Assembly: GCF_954871325.1 (NCBI RefSeq)
Contig: NC_088776.1
Coordinates: forward strand, 43,852,569-43,916,568
Reading direction: 5' to 3'
Origin: Gordionus sp. m RMFG-2023
Lineage: Eukaryota; Nematomorpha; Gordioida; Chordodea; Parachordodidae
Length of the DNA stretch: 64,000 nt
Below are positions 1 to 10,689 of this stretch, piece after piece. Below the pieces are notes generated by a model, which made no database searches, was not told the DNA's origin, and was given only the letters and a program-made list of their open reading frames with translations. Made by a program: the position numbers and the translations under genes. Numbering within the stretch: position 1 is the stretch's first letter; each line of letters begins with the position of its first letter.

Positions 1-17
1 AATGAATGAATGAATGG
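1..17. repeat. AATG microsatellite
   Basis: Four tandem copies of AATG open the window. The array may extend beyond the left edge. Confidence 0.8.
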
Positions 18-49
18 AAAAAGGTTAAATAAAAAAATGATGAATAATT

Positions 50-284
50 TTTTTCGATAAATTTTTTTTATTTTTTCACTTATCCGATTAAATTAACGTT
101 ATTGTTATATAAATGGGACCTGAAAAATTTTGCAATTATCCGATATTTCGCAATTAACCGATTCGCAATTATAAATGTAATTTAACATTATACCATAGTA
201 ATTATTATCAAAATCGCGGGGTTTTTTCGCATTTAAAAGTTTTTGCACTTAAGCGATATGCAATTAAACGGTTTTCATTGATTC
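50..284. repeat. Dispersed repeat, copy A
   Basis: This stretch is a diverged direct repeat of 1068-1288. Both share the same order of short words: TTATCCGAT, TTTCGCAATTA, AACATTATACCAT, GCATTTAAAAGT and TTTGCACTTAAG. It is noncoding. The end of copy B looks like a pogo/Tigger-type terminus, so both are probably remnants of one short DNA transposon. Bases 285-1064, apart from the palindrome at 491-537, show nothing I recognise. Confidence 0.6.
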
Positions 285-490
285 TTCAATACGTTTGGTA
301 AATAGTTTTTAACGACAAAATAAGATAAAATTGCCACGATTGGCAACATGCGAAAGAAAACAAATATTTTTGGGCGAGCTCATACCATATGAAATGCTAG
401 ATTAGTACTTACTATTCCATCAATCAGTTTTTCTAGTCAATAAACAAAAACTAGTTTTAATATGAGAAATAGACAATAGCACACCTTTAA

Positions 491-537
491 GTGGCCGATA
501 TCTTATAAGGTGAGTCACCTTATAAGATATCGGCCAC
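491..537. repeat. 47-base perfect palindrome
   Basis: Two arms of 23 bases are exact reverse complements around a single central G at 514. The centre reads TGAGTCA, the consensus AP-1 site, and each arm holds GGCCGATATC. Complementarity stops at the outer ends. Nothing flanking shows a clear target duplication. It could be a tiny foldback element, a site of replication slippage, or a regulatory palindrome; the sequence alone cannot decide. Confidence 0.9.
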
Positions 538-1067
538 ATGACAGAGATATGCGCCTCCTACAATGTTTGGAATGGTGAATAGTTCTATTTTAATAGGTTT
601 TGAATTACTTTAAGAAGCTAAATCAAAATTTTTGGCCAAAACTGTTATATTATCTTTATTCGAGATTAAAATTTAAAGGATAACGCTTGAAAAAAATATA
701 CTATTGCGATAAGGCATAGCAAATTTTTTCAACTGTTAAATTTAACCAATTTAATAACACTTCAGGCAAGAAATGTAATTTTAACAAAATCTTTTAAATG
801 TAAAATATAACTTGAAATTTTCAAATAGGTAGGATGTGTAATTTACTACAAATTTAATCAGATTCTTCGATATTGCTATTTATTTAATCATTTTTATTTA
901 ATGATTGACTAACATACAAAAAAATTGATGGGGATCATGTTGACAATAATTAAATATTATGTGGGCAACGGTGACATGACAGGAAATTTTTTGGGAACAA
1001 ACCCCATCAGAAATCTACACTTAAAAGAAATTTACTGTCTTCGGCCCAATAACATAATTTTTTTTTT

Positions 1068-1288
1068 CTCCAATTTAAAAATCGTCGCTTCACATTTATC
1101 CGATAAAAATGACGTTGTTGACATTGGGATTAAAAATTTTTCGCTAACCGACATTTCGCAATTAATCGACTTGCATTTAAAAATATATTTTAACATTATA
1201 CCATTGTAGATTTTAAGAAAATGGCGCTTTTTTTAGCATTTAAAAGTATTTGCACTTAAGTGATTTGCAATTAAGCGGTTTTGACTGT
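1068..1288. repeat. Dispersed repeat, copy B (pogo-like end)
   Basis: Second copy of the repeat at 50-284. Read on the minus strand its right end begins TACAGTCAAAACCGCTTAA, which resembles pogo/Tigger terminal repeats, and a TA follows. That assignment is inference from the end sequence. No transposase coding is visible. Confidence 0.5.
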
Positions 1289-1289
1289 A

Positions 1290-1672
1290 TAGTTGATTAG
1301 TGATTTTGAACTAGATTAAATTTATTAATTTTCAATTAATAAATGATTATATTAATTTAATTAGGATTATATAATAATAATAAAAGTCATTAATATTTAG
1401 TGAGTAATATGATATTCTATTTTTAACATAGATTTTGAAGCTGACATAGTGAAAATATAATTTATATGTATTAATATAATCAAATCATTAAAATAGTATT
1501 CTTTTAAATAATAAAATTAAATATATAGATATTACTTAATAGAATTATAAAAGAAATCGTTCAGGGGGCAATCAAAAAAATTTATTTTTAGTGGGATATA
1601 AGGAGCCATTAAAAAAAAAAATTTTTTGCTTCAGGGTGATTTCAATTTTTTTGGGACGCCACTGCTAAAATT
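1290..1672 (+). repeat. Copy of the right arm of the 16325-19217 element
   Basis: Direct-orientation match to about 18740-19217. Shared words include TTTCAATTAATAAATGATTA, AATATTTAGTGAGT and AAAGAAATCGTTCAGGG. It ends in GACGCCACTG at about 1672, the same terminus as the element ending at 19217. The segment is noncoding and AT-rich. Confidence 0.7.
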
Positions 1673-1679
1673 GTAACAC

Positions 1680-1880
1680 AACGTTATATTAGATTCAACA
1701 CCTTTTGTCAATGTAGGCTGCTAAGAATATTGCTTTGTGTTGTTTTTAAAAACCGCTATCAATTGTAGTGTATAAATTAATTAACCTTTTTTATCACTCG
1801 TAATTCTTGAGACGTAAACTTTTTTTCATCCGTAATCGTATTTTGTTTAAAAAATATTATCTTTAGAAATGTTTTGTATT
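1680..1880 (-). repeat. Inverted match to 17520-17720
   Basis: This stretch matches the reverse complement of about 17520-17720, for example CCTTTTGTCAAT and TAACCTTTTTTATCACT. Together with 1290-1672 it shows that a relative of the 16325-19217 element lies here in rearranged form, one part direct and one part inverted, meeting near 1675. Confidence 0.6.
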
Positions 1881-2077
1881 GTTTTACTTTCATTATTTGA
1901 AATTGAATGCATAATAAATGACAAAATATGATATTCAGACAGGCTTGTTAATCGATCCTTTTACGATCACGATCTTTTGAAAAAAAAGAGGAGAAATCCA
2001 GGATCGACCCTTTTTTAAAAAAAGGATCGCGATCACGATCCATTTCTTATTTAAATTTCTGATCGATGCAAAATTAA

Positions 2078-2760
2078 CTAATATAAAAAAAAAATATGGT
2101 ATAAATTTATTGTAATTGAATAATATAATATAAGTATAACAATTAGAATATAATTATTCATAATTAAATTAGCCTTTAATAATAAATTTTTTTCTAAATT
2201 ATCATTATTTAAACAACCACATTTTTCATTAAGTACATGTTTAGCTTTACTAAAGAAGCGCTCCACAGGCGCTTGATGGTAGGTATGTTATATTCAATAA
2301 ATGTATTTTTTTAATCAACATAATTATTAAAAATATTCACTGAATCAACATTAGAATAAAAAAAAATTATTAATGGAAAGAGAGAGCATTTTGTGTTGAG
2401 TTTTTCCAAAAAAAGGTATCGATCCATGCATTCATTTAAAGGATCTGCATATGATTGACCCTGTATATTTTCTAAATGGGTAATTAACCTTTTAGCAACA
2501 AATTTTGTGGCAGATTAATAAAAGGCCAATTGAGCTTAAATTTTGGGTAATTTTTGGTGCCAATATATTACTGTCATCATATAGTGAAGGAAATCTATAA
2601 TTTTTATTATATGCATATTGTTATAATCTGCACAAATAATAAAAATTGTATTTTTAAAAGAATTAATTACTTCTAAATGCCTCTTCAGGTTTGAACTTCT
2701 AATCTTTGAAGAAGATATTTTGTTTGTGCATAAAGAGCATTTTGCATAGATCCATAGGCG
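2078..2760 (-). pseudogene. hAT transposase remnant (BED finger and C-terminal domain)
   Basis: Read on the minus strand, about 2760-2640 encodes a BED-type zinc finger with CSLC, then SSNLKRHLE. About 2560-2520 encodes [11 protein letters not shown], and 2275-2078 encodes the dimerisation segment APVERFFSKAKHVLNE followed by NLEKNLLLKAN. These match the same blocks in the intact transposase at 31153-34922. The middle of the protein is missing, so the copy is internally deleted and cannot make a working transposase. Confidence 0.85.
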
Positions 2761-2880
2761 TAGCCGGGGGGGGGGGGGTAAAGGGAAATTCCCCCCCTTC
2801 AGAAATTTATCACTTTTTGTAAATATCATTTTTAGCTAATAAAAATACCCCCCTTAGTCCTCTCTCCACTCCCTGACCCT
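2754..2880. repeat. G-run transposon-end fragment
   Basis: The words AGGCGTAGCC followed by a long G run, then C runs, resemble the end of a common invertebrate hAT-type element. The same style of end occurs at 53091 and, inverted, at about 62186-62252. It lies inside the degraded hAT element and is probably a later insertion. Exact limits cannot be set. Confidence 0.4.
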
Positions 2881-3109
2881 GTATGCATATATCTTAAATA
2901 ATAATTTAAAATAAAGAATGTAAAAGTTGATATTTTTTTTATAAAACTATTCATCATAATTGATAGATTTTTGGGAAAATAAATTTATAAATATGTAAAA
3001 TGAACCAAAAATGTTTTTTAATAAATGGAATATAAGCCAAAGATAAGTCTTAGAAGTGATATGTATTATAATTATACATAAAATTACTAATCTATATTAT
3101 AATTTTCAG

Positions 3110-3170
3110 GTGTCCTCACTACGTCATCGCTACGTCATGTCATCGCTACGTCATGTCATCGGTACGTACT
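3110..3170. repeat. Short tandem repeat with TACGTCA core
   Basis: A unit of about 16 bases, CGCTACGTCATGTCAT, is repeated roughly three times. It starts the block of unusual sequence that runs to the Helitron-like end at 7627 and may lie near that element's 5' boundary. No function can be assigned. Confidence 0.6.
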
Positions 3171-3304
3171 TATTTTTATTTTTATTTTTTTATTGATTTT
3201 ATTTTATTTTTTTTATAGAAAATATTTTTAGACATGAAGCCCAATAAAATCTACCAAATGCAAAATAAATTATTCATCTATACATACTAAAAAGGCTTAT
3301 ACTT

Positions 3305-4110
3305 TTCATTTTAGAATACTTAGCTTATGATGGATGATATTCCCACTATTTCTAGAGAGGTTAACCTAATATTGACTCCTCTTCAGGTTTAATACATTAA
3401 TCTATTTTTTATTTATTCTTTTGTTTTTATTTTAGATAACAAGATATGTCCCAACCTCACTTAATGATTATACAGGTGGTATATTGACTCCTCATCAGGT
3501 TCAATGCATTTATTTTTTTTATTTATTCTTCTGTTTTTATTTTAGGTAACAAGCCATGTCCTAACCTCAGTTAATGATTGTACAGGTGGTGATATATCCA
3601 TCATTAATAAAAGAAAAAGATGGCAGATCAATCAAAAAAAGAAACGCAATAGGGATAGCGAGGCCCTTCAAAATCTAACAACTCAAAATAAATTTAGCCT
3701 TATATATATTTTTTTATACTCTTTTATATTATAGAATACATCTATTTTAGCTTCTGATAATGTCCCAACTATTTCTAGGGAGTTGAACCTAATATTGACT
3801 CCTCTTCAGGTTCATTGCATTTATATTCTTTATATTATTCTTTGTTTTTATTTTAGATAACAAGCCCTCTCTTACCCATATTTAATGATTGTACAAGTGG
3901 TATATTGACTCCTCATCAAGTTCAATGCATTTATTTTTTTTATTTATTCTTTTGTTTCTATTTTAGATAACAAGCCATGTCCTAACCTCAGTTAATGATT
4001 GTACAGGTGGTGATTCTGTCATTAATAAAAGAAAAAGATGGCAGATCAATTAAAAAAAGAAACGCACTAAGGATAGCGAGGACCTACAAAATAGAACATT
4101 CTCTTATTTA
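3305..4110 (+). repeat. Two tandem ~410-base blocks with exon-like modules
   Basis: Blocks at about 3305-3700 and 3722-4110 are repeated. Each has short open modules bounded by splice-like signals: a module ending ILTPLQ then CAG/GT, about 65 bases of T-rich sequence ending TTTTAG, then a module reading TSHVLTSVNDCTGG, and a basic module NKRKRWQINQKKKR. A third, more diverged block lies at 5930-6240. I do not recognise the protein. The layout suggests tandem duplication of a multi-exon fragment, perhaps a gene piece carried by a transposon. Stops interrupt some modules, so a live gene is unlikely. Confidence 0.5.
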
Positions 4111-4249
4111 TCAAGTATAATTTTTCTCAAAATTATATTGGGATTTTTTAATGTTAAATGTTAGTCTTATGTTATTATTTTTATAAAGTAATATATTTTA
4201 CCTGTAGAATAATTGGTAAATTAGAGATTTCCTCTTCATTAATTATAAA

Positions 4250-5880
4250 TTTTGGGCTTGGTTTCAAAATTATTAGGGAAGGTGGGTTAGAGAAATTCTT
4301 TTTAAATATTAAGATCTTGGATGCTTTTTTCTTGAACCTATATTGGGATTTTTTAATGTTAAATGTTAGTCTTGGATGCTTGGATATTTTTTCCAGATAT
4401 TGTAGGGTAGAATCTATATTGGAATTTTTTAATGTTAAAGGTTAGTCTTGGATGCTTGGATATTTTTTCCAGATATCGTAGGCTTGAACCTATATTGGGA
4501 TTTTTTAATGTTAAATTTTAGTCTTATTTAATATCTCTGGGCTTGGTTTCAAAATTATTAGGGAAGGTGGGTTAGAGAAATTCTTTTTAAATATTAAGAT
4601 CTTGGATGCTTTTTTCTTGAACCTATATTGGGATTTTTTAATGTTAAATGTTAGTCTTGGATGCTTGGATATTTTTTCCAGATATTGTAGGGTAGAATCT
4701 ATATTGGGATTTTTTAATGTTAAAGGTTAGTCTTGGATGCTTGGATATTTTATCCAGATATTGTAGGCTTGAACTTATATTGGGATTTTTTATTGTTAAA
4801 GGTTAGTTTGGAAACCTATATTGGGATTTTTTAATTAAATGTTAATCATATTTAATATATCTGGGCTTGGTTTCAAAATTATTAGGGAAGGTGGGTTAGA
4901 GAAATTTTTTTTAAATATTAAGATCTTGGATGCTTTTATCTTGAACCTTTATTGGGATTTTTTAATGTTAAATGTTAGTCTTGGATGCTTGGATATTTTT
5001 TCCATGTTAAATGTTAGACTTATGTTATTCTTTTTATAAAGTAATATATTTTACCTGTTTACTAATTGGTAAATCAGATATTTCCTCTTCATTATTTATA
5101 AAATTAATATATCTGGGCTTGATTTCAAAATTATTAGGGAAGGTTGGCTTGAGAAAATCTTTTTAAATATTAAGATCTTGGATGCTTGGATATTTTATCC
5201 AGTTTAACCTATATTGGGATTTTTATTATTAAATGTTCGTCTTGGATGCTTGGATATTTTTTCCAGATATTGTAGGGTAGAACCTATATTAGGATTTTTT
5301 TAATGTTAAATGTTAGTCTTATGTTATAAATTTAATATCTCTGGGCTTGATTTCAAAATTATTAGGGAAGGTGGGCTTGAGATATTCTTTTTATAATATC
5401 TTGGATGCTTGGATATTTTATCCAGATATTGTAGGCTTGAACCTATATTGGGATTTTTTAATGTTAAAGGTTAGTCTTGGATGCTTGGATATTTTTTCGA
5501 GATATTGTAGGCTTGAACCTATATTGGGATTTCTTAATGTTAAATGTTAGTCTTATTTAATATCTCTGGGCTTGATTTCAAAATTATTAGGGGAAGGTGG
5601 GCTGAGAAAATCTTTTTAAATATTAAGATCTTGGATGCTTGGATATTTTATCCAGTTTAACCTATATTGGGATTTTTATTATTAAATGTTCGTCTTGGAT
5701 GCTTGGATATTTTTTCCAGTTACTGTAGGGTAGAACCTATATTAGGATTTTTTAATGTTAAATGTTAGTCTTATGTTATAAATTTAATATCTCTGGGCTT
5801 GATTTCAAAATTATTAGGGAAGGTGGGCTTGAGAAAATCTTTTTAAATATTAAGATCTTGGATGCTTGGATCATTACATT
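4250..5880. repeat. Nested minisatellite array
   Basis: A large repeat beginning CTGGGCTTGRTTTCAAAATT recurs near 4252, 4528, 4862, 5115, 5342, 5566 and 5796, a spacing of about 225 to 330 bases. Inside it a subunit of about 76 bases, containing GGATGCTTGGATATTTT and CTATATTGGGATTTTTTAAT, is itself repeated a variable number of times. Open frames across it are a by-product of repetition with few stops and are not genes. Tandem arrays of this kind are common inside Helitron relatives. Confidence 0.9.
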
Positions 5881-5929
5881 TATCATGTTATTTTTTAACT
5901 TTTAGAATATCATAATAGACTTGATTAGC

Positions 5930-6240
5930 CCCCAAAAATTTTATTATATGATAGCCCTCCAACTTATTAGAAATATGCATCTAATATTGACCCTTCTACC
6001 GGTTTTACATTATTTTAATGTTTGTTTAATTTCAACAATAGTATATTTATATTTTTGCCTGATTTCTTTATTTGTCTAGGCTAACCCTAATCCCTCACAT
6101 TGCTACCAAACATGATGAATCTTTTATTAAAGATAAGCAAAGAAAAAAATGGCGATTCAACAACCGCCTTACCCGCTCTAGAGTTACTGGTGGCCAAGAT
6201 AATAAGGCACTGTGAACTCCTCTGGAGGTTTATTTTGTTT
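5930..6240 (+). repeat. Third diverged exon-like block
   Basis: This block is homologous to those at 3305-4110. It keeps the ATTGACCCTTCTACCG/GT-like junction, the T-rich spacer ending GTCTAG, and a basic module reading DKQRKKWRFNN in place of NKRKRWQINQ. It lies on the far side of the minisatellite, so the array appears to have grown between duplicated blocks. Bases 6241-6980 show no further feature. Confidence 0.45.
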
Positions 6241-7599
6241 TTTATCTAATGTTTTATATCTATATGTTTATTTTATACACCCAGTTGCCTCCAAATGATA
6301 TTTCTATCACCACTACCACAATCCTTATGCCACCTCTGCCTAATTTTTAATAAATAAAAGCATTTAATTCCACTATCATTTACCTCATTAGGAGTTATTA
6401 TAAATAATACTTTATCCGATTCCCTGAGGAACTTTCATGAATATTTAGAGAGATGTTCAAACGTGAATGTGTAGTGCGGCCAATTTCATTAACATTATTA
6501 ATGGGAAAATATGCGGTAGTTTTGTCATGGCCTTTATAACAATACTTACGACCGTTTTATGGTTGAGTTGACAATGTCGTTCATGATTCTATTTTAGAGG
6601 GGGATACCAAAACTGACACTTTGGCAGAAATATCATTTTGCGTTCTTTTTTTACCAGTAGCCCAGGGCCTCAGCTTTATCAGGACGCAATGGGTGTTGTA
6701 CACTGCTTTGGTAATCCGTCATTATTCATTACTTTCACCCACAACCCTAAATGGGATGATATTATACATTAATTTTTCCTTCTGCAGACGACTGAAAGGA
6801 TTTGCTCTTAATTTTACCAGACACACAGAATAATAATTATTCCTCATCATTTTTTAAAAAAATTACCTAAATTTATATGGCAAGAAAAACAAATTTCTTA
6901 AAAAATATATAAATAAATTGCATATAAGTTTCATTAGTATTGAATGGCATTTTTGTAATTTAAATAAATAGCATTTTTTGTACTTAACAAAAGATATAGA
7001 TAGCCCTTATCAAATTTTTTGATAAAAGGAGTTAACCCACTAATTGGTAAATCCGAGATTTCCCCTTCATGTGTTGATAAATTATTTAGAAATTTAACTA
7101 TCTCCGGGTTTGGGAAATAGTTTTGAAACTTAATATGGGATGGACTGGGCTTGAAAAATATTCCTCAAGATTAATATTTGCTTGCACCTGACTTGGGAAT
7201 ATCTTATAAATTATTATGGGCCTGGCTAGGAAAAAATTTTCAAAATTATTATGGGTTGAGCTAGGCTTGAGAATTTTTTTTATAAATTATAAGGTCTTGA
7301 ACGCGTGGAAATTTTTTCCAAATATTATGAGCTTGGACCTGGCTTGAAATTTTTAATGTTAAATGTTAGTCTTATGTAACCAGTAATATATTTACAAATA
7401 ATTTTGGTATTGGATACAAGCTCATTTAAATATATTTTGACTCAAATAATAGTTTCCACTCTTAGTCCTAATGGGTTGGACTCAATGACATTGCTTGGAC
7501 TTGACATAAATGGGGAGGGGGGTTTAAAAATTATATAAATTGGAGATTTTTAAAAAAAGGTAACATCTTTCTTAAAAAAACGAATAAAATTCTTATTCT

Positions 7600-7627
7600 C
7601 CGTCATTTTTGACGGGCTATCTACTAG
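7600..7627 (+). mobile_element. Helitron-like 3' terminus
   Basis: A 16-base hairpin CCGTCATTTTTGACGG is followed by GCTATCTA and then CTAG, with T as the next base. This is the layout of Helitron 3' ends (hairpin, about ten bases, CTRR, insertion before T). A related hairpin in opposite orientation lies at about 7001-7030 next to TAGATAGCCC, the complement of GGGCTATCTA. That resembles the subterminal inverted repeats of Helentron/DINE-type elements. No Rep-helicase coding was found and the 5' end is uncertain. Confidence 0.45.
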
Positions 7628-7879
7628 TTAATATAATATATCAAATATAATTTTTTATAAAGTGAGTAATTTTAATTTATTTATCTTAATAAAAGTAAAA
7701 TATAATTATAAACCTATTGATAAAATTAAATAATAAATTAAGAAAATATTAAAGCACAATACAAACATTGGAATATTATATGTCGTAGATTTACAGTATA
7801 TCTAATTATCAAATGACAATCAAGTAATTTTTACCAATATAGCGAATTATATATTTTACAGAAAACTAAAAATATTGAT

Positions 7880-8130
7880 AAGGACATCAGAAAATATCTT
7901 TTAAAGATATTGTGGGATGAATAATATGAAGATTAAATTTAAATATCATTTTTACTTAAAATAAATAGATGGCGTTAAATAATTGAATGCAAATTGTTGC
8001 TATATTTAATATCAAGAGCATTGATTAGTAAAATTTGTTAAATTATTAACTGTAATATATTCTCTAACTGTCAAATATGTTTGTAAAAGTGGAATTTTAC
8101 CTAGTATTTTATTAATTCTATATAATAGAC
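7880..8130 (+). repeat. Dispersed repeat shared with 18425-18660
   Basis: Diverged copy of 18425-18660, sharing TGTGGGATGAATAAT, AAATAGATGGCGTTAAATAA and GTAAAAGTGG. It is noncoding. Its presence in two different hAT-like elements suggests a separate small transposon inserted in each. Confidence 0.65.
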
Positions 8131-8804
8131 TTACTTTTTATAAATAAATTTCTTATAATTGTTTGGAATAAATTATTACCATGCTTTTATATTAAGGTAT
8201 ATACAATACAAATAATTTATTATATTTTTATTTTATATAAACTAATAAAAATGTTTTACAAAAGTAAAATACTTACGTAAATTATGAAATGGTAAAAGAT
8301 TCTCATTCTCATTAATATCTGCTGTCACATCAATAGAAGTAGATTATCATCTTCTAAATCTATAATGGAGGGCATTATTAAAACCTAGAATTTATACTAT
8401 AATATAATTAAATAAATATAATTTTTTTTTACAAAAAATTTGCAAAATTGTTGAAATATAAAATCTGGTGGAATGGTGGTTGATAAAATATGATGTAGAT
8501 AGATATTTTTTTTAAATAATATTTTAATTTAATTTTTATTTTATTTATTGCCTTTAAGTAAAAAGTAATTTTTAAAAGAATCGGGATCGAATATTTAAAA
8601 AATGATCTCGATCACGTTCCACAATTTAAGGTCAGGATCTTAAATCCGAGAAAATTGACAAATTTAGGATCAAATCCAGGATCGGCGATTTTTTGATTCG
8701 ATCCTTTAAAAACTCTGTATTCAGAATAATTCAGAGTTTGCAAATTTCAATTAAAAAGTATAATATATTTGTATAAAACCAGACAGAAGGCCTGCAAAAT
8801 AGTT

Positions 8805-8851
8805 TTTAGTTGAACCCCCTGAGATTATTAAGGCTAGTGGCGCCCCTGTAT
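8805..8851 (-). repeat. Inverted copy of a hAT-like left terminus
   Basis: The reverse complement begins CAGGGGCGCCACTAGCC and continues AATCTCAGGGGG. It matches the left end of the element at 16325 over about 45 bases. It is the terminus of a second, inverted relative lying just left of the LTR element. Confidence 0.7.
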
Positions 8852-8867
8852 TAATGAGTATACGATC

Positions 8868-9238
8868 TGTTAAGGGAGCAGGCTATTAAGCCTAGCACTA
8901 GAGGAAGGTAATGGCGTAATATACGAATAATAAGGAATGGAATAAATATTTATTAAAAAAAAAGAAAGTTGATTGACTTGTGATAAATAAAATAATAAAT
9001 AAAAGGGATGATTTTGTAAAAAAAAACAAATATATAAGCGCGAAAAGAAAAAAAAACGATGATATATTTTTTTTTATGTACGATATATATTTTATTGATT
9101 TTTATTGAAGAAAAAATAAAGAAATATTGAAAGAAAAATAAAGAAATATAGAAAAGTAAAAAATATAAATAGTGTTGTTTGATATTTAAAAAAAAAAGAA
9201 ATATAGAAGAAAAAATAGGGTTAATAACAAAAATTAAA
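8868..9238 (+). repeat. Left LTR
   Basis: Matches 15797-16173 nearly base for base, with small length differences in A runs. It begins TGTTAAGGGAGC. The 3' limit is uncertain by a few bases because the two copies diverge there. TGGTTACCCCGACAC follows at 9241 and is a plausible tRNA primer site. Confidence 0.9.
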
Positions 9239-9284
9239 AGTGGTTACCCCGACACATTACGGGAAAAAGTTTATTTTAAAATTA

Positions 9285-9705
9285 GGAAACATAGTAAAAG
9301 GTTTAAAAAAGAAGGAAACCTGAAATTATAAGAATAAGAAAACATAGTAAAAGGTTTAAAAAAGAAGGAAACCTGAAATTATAAGAATAAGGAAACATAG
9401 TAAAAGGTTTAAAAAAGAAGGAAACCTGAAATTATAAGAATAAGGAAACATAGTAAAAGGTTTAAAAAAGAAGGAAACCTGAAATTATAAGAATAAAGAA
9501 ACATAGTAAAAGGTTTAAAAAAGAAGGAAACCTGAAATTATAAGAATAAGGAAACATAGTAAAAGTTTTAAAAAAAGAAGGAAAACCGGAAATTATAATA
9601 ATAAGGAAACATAGTAAAGGGTTTTAAAAAAGAAGGAAAACCTGAATTTATAATAATAAGGAAACATAGTAAAAGGTTTTAAAAAAAAAGAAGGAGAACC
9701 GGATT
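9285..9705 (+). repeat. Leader tandem repeat, 53-base unit, about 8 copies
   Basis: The unit contains GGAAACATAGTAAAAGG and AAGAAGGAAACCTG and repeats every 53 bases between the left LTR and gag. The first copies are almost identical and the last few drift in length. It is noncoding and part of the retroelement leader. Confidence 0.95.
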
Positions 9706-9849
9706 AATAAATTTTTGTACGTCATACAAGATATATGTATAGCTGCATCTTTAGTTTGTTTACAATTCTCATAATATTTTATTTATTAACGTTGCAAATT
9801 GTTAAACTCTTTATATTAAAAGTATTAGTTAACTTTTTGTAGAGAGAAA

Positions 9850-10680
9850 ATGAAAACTTTTAAATTTATGAAATGTTGGGAATTACAATATAATATTGTG
9901 GGAGCACTAGTCATATTAGGGATTTGGATGTGTAGTTTGATTTGGGGTAGAAGAGTCAAAAAGAGTCGTAGCATGAGAATAAAGGGCCAGACATTAACAA
10001 TAGAGGGGCATAATGGAGAGGAGGATGTTATGGGAAAGGTAACATGGTTGCCTGTTCAAGAATTAATTAATGGATGGACAGAGAGTGAAGTGGATAAATT
10101 AATAAGTAAGCCTGATGAGAGGGAAATATATAGTGATAAAAGGTTGACTAGGGGACCTAGAGATGATTCTCAGGGACGGAGAGGGAAAATAAGACCCAGT
10201 TTTGACTCGAGAGTGAGGGGAAGAATGAATTGTTATAATTATGGAAGACAATGACATATGGTCAGAGATTTTAGGGAGGCAAAGTGTTTCGAATGTGGTA
10301 GATTTGGTCATATAGCCCCTTATTGTCCAGGAAAACAAGAGAAATTACGATGCGCTGGTTGCGGAAGATTTGGACACAATAAGGAAAAATGTAATACGGG
10401 AAATTATAATACTCGAGGAGGTTTTCCCAAGAGAGTAATGGGACCAATTCAACTGTGCGAACCATTGAGGATGCCAGAGTTGGGTGAAGAGGAGTATTTC
10501 CAGAGGGAGTTGAAGATCAAACCGTGGAATGTTTTCGATGTCGAGAAAGAAGACATGTGGCAAGGGATTGTGCTAATTTGTGACTATATGATGGTAAAAA
10601 AAATGATACACGGGGCCAAAAGAGTGGGTTATGGGAAACAAACAAAATATATTCACGAGAACAAGGAAATATAATTGGGA
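9850..10680 (+). pseudogene. Retroelement gag region (fossil)
   Basis: The region encodes a gag-like protein with a basic stretch and consecutive CCHC zinc knuckles, seen as CFECGRFGHIAPYC and CAGCGRFGHNKEKC. These knuckles bind the genomic RNA in this family. The reading frame is not continuous, so this is a fossil. It lies directly after the repeat leader and before the protease. Confidence 0.8.
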
Positions 10681-10689
10681 ATGTAAGGA

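Larger units (their letters stand above)
1940..8717 (-). mobile_element. Degraded hAT transposon with nested insertions
   Basis: The element is flanked by a perfect 8-base target duplication TATTCAGA at 1932-1939 and 8718-8725. Its ends pair imperfectly as CAGGCTTGTTAATCGATCC on the left and, reverse-complemented, CAGAGTTTTTAAAGGATCG on the right. Both ends carry clusters of GGATCGATC-type words, probably transposase-binding sites. Recognisable transposase lies on the minus strand only at 2078-2760. Most of the 6.8 kb comes from a later insertion, a minisatellite and Helitron-like region from about 3.1 to 7.63 kb. The family (8-base duplication, CAG ends, BED finger plus hAT dimerisation domain) is secure; the element is dead. 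Confidence 0.85.

Noticed and set aside
4158-5550. Open frames repeating a peptide with GLGFKIIREGGLEKFF
   Set aside because: They follow the minisatellite unit, start and stop with it, and match no protein type I know.
9285-9705. Regular repeats as a CRISPR array
   Set aside because: Units abut with no unique spacers, and the context is a eukaryotic LTR element.
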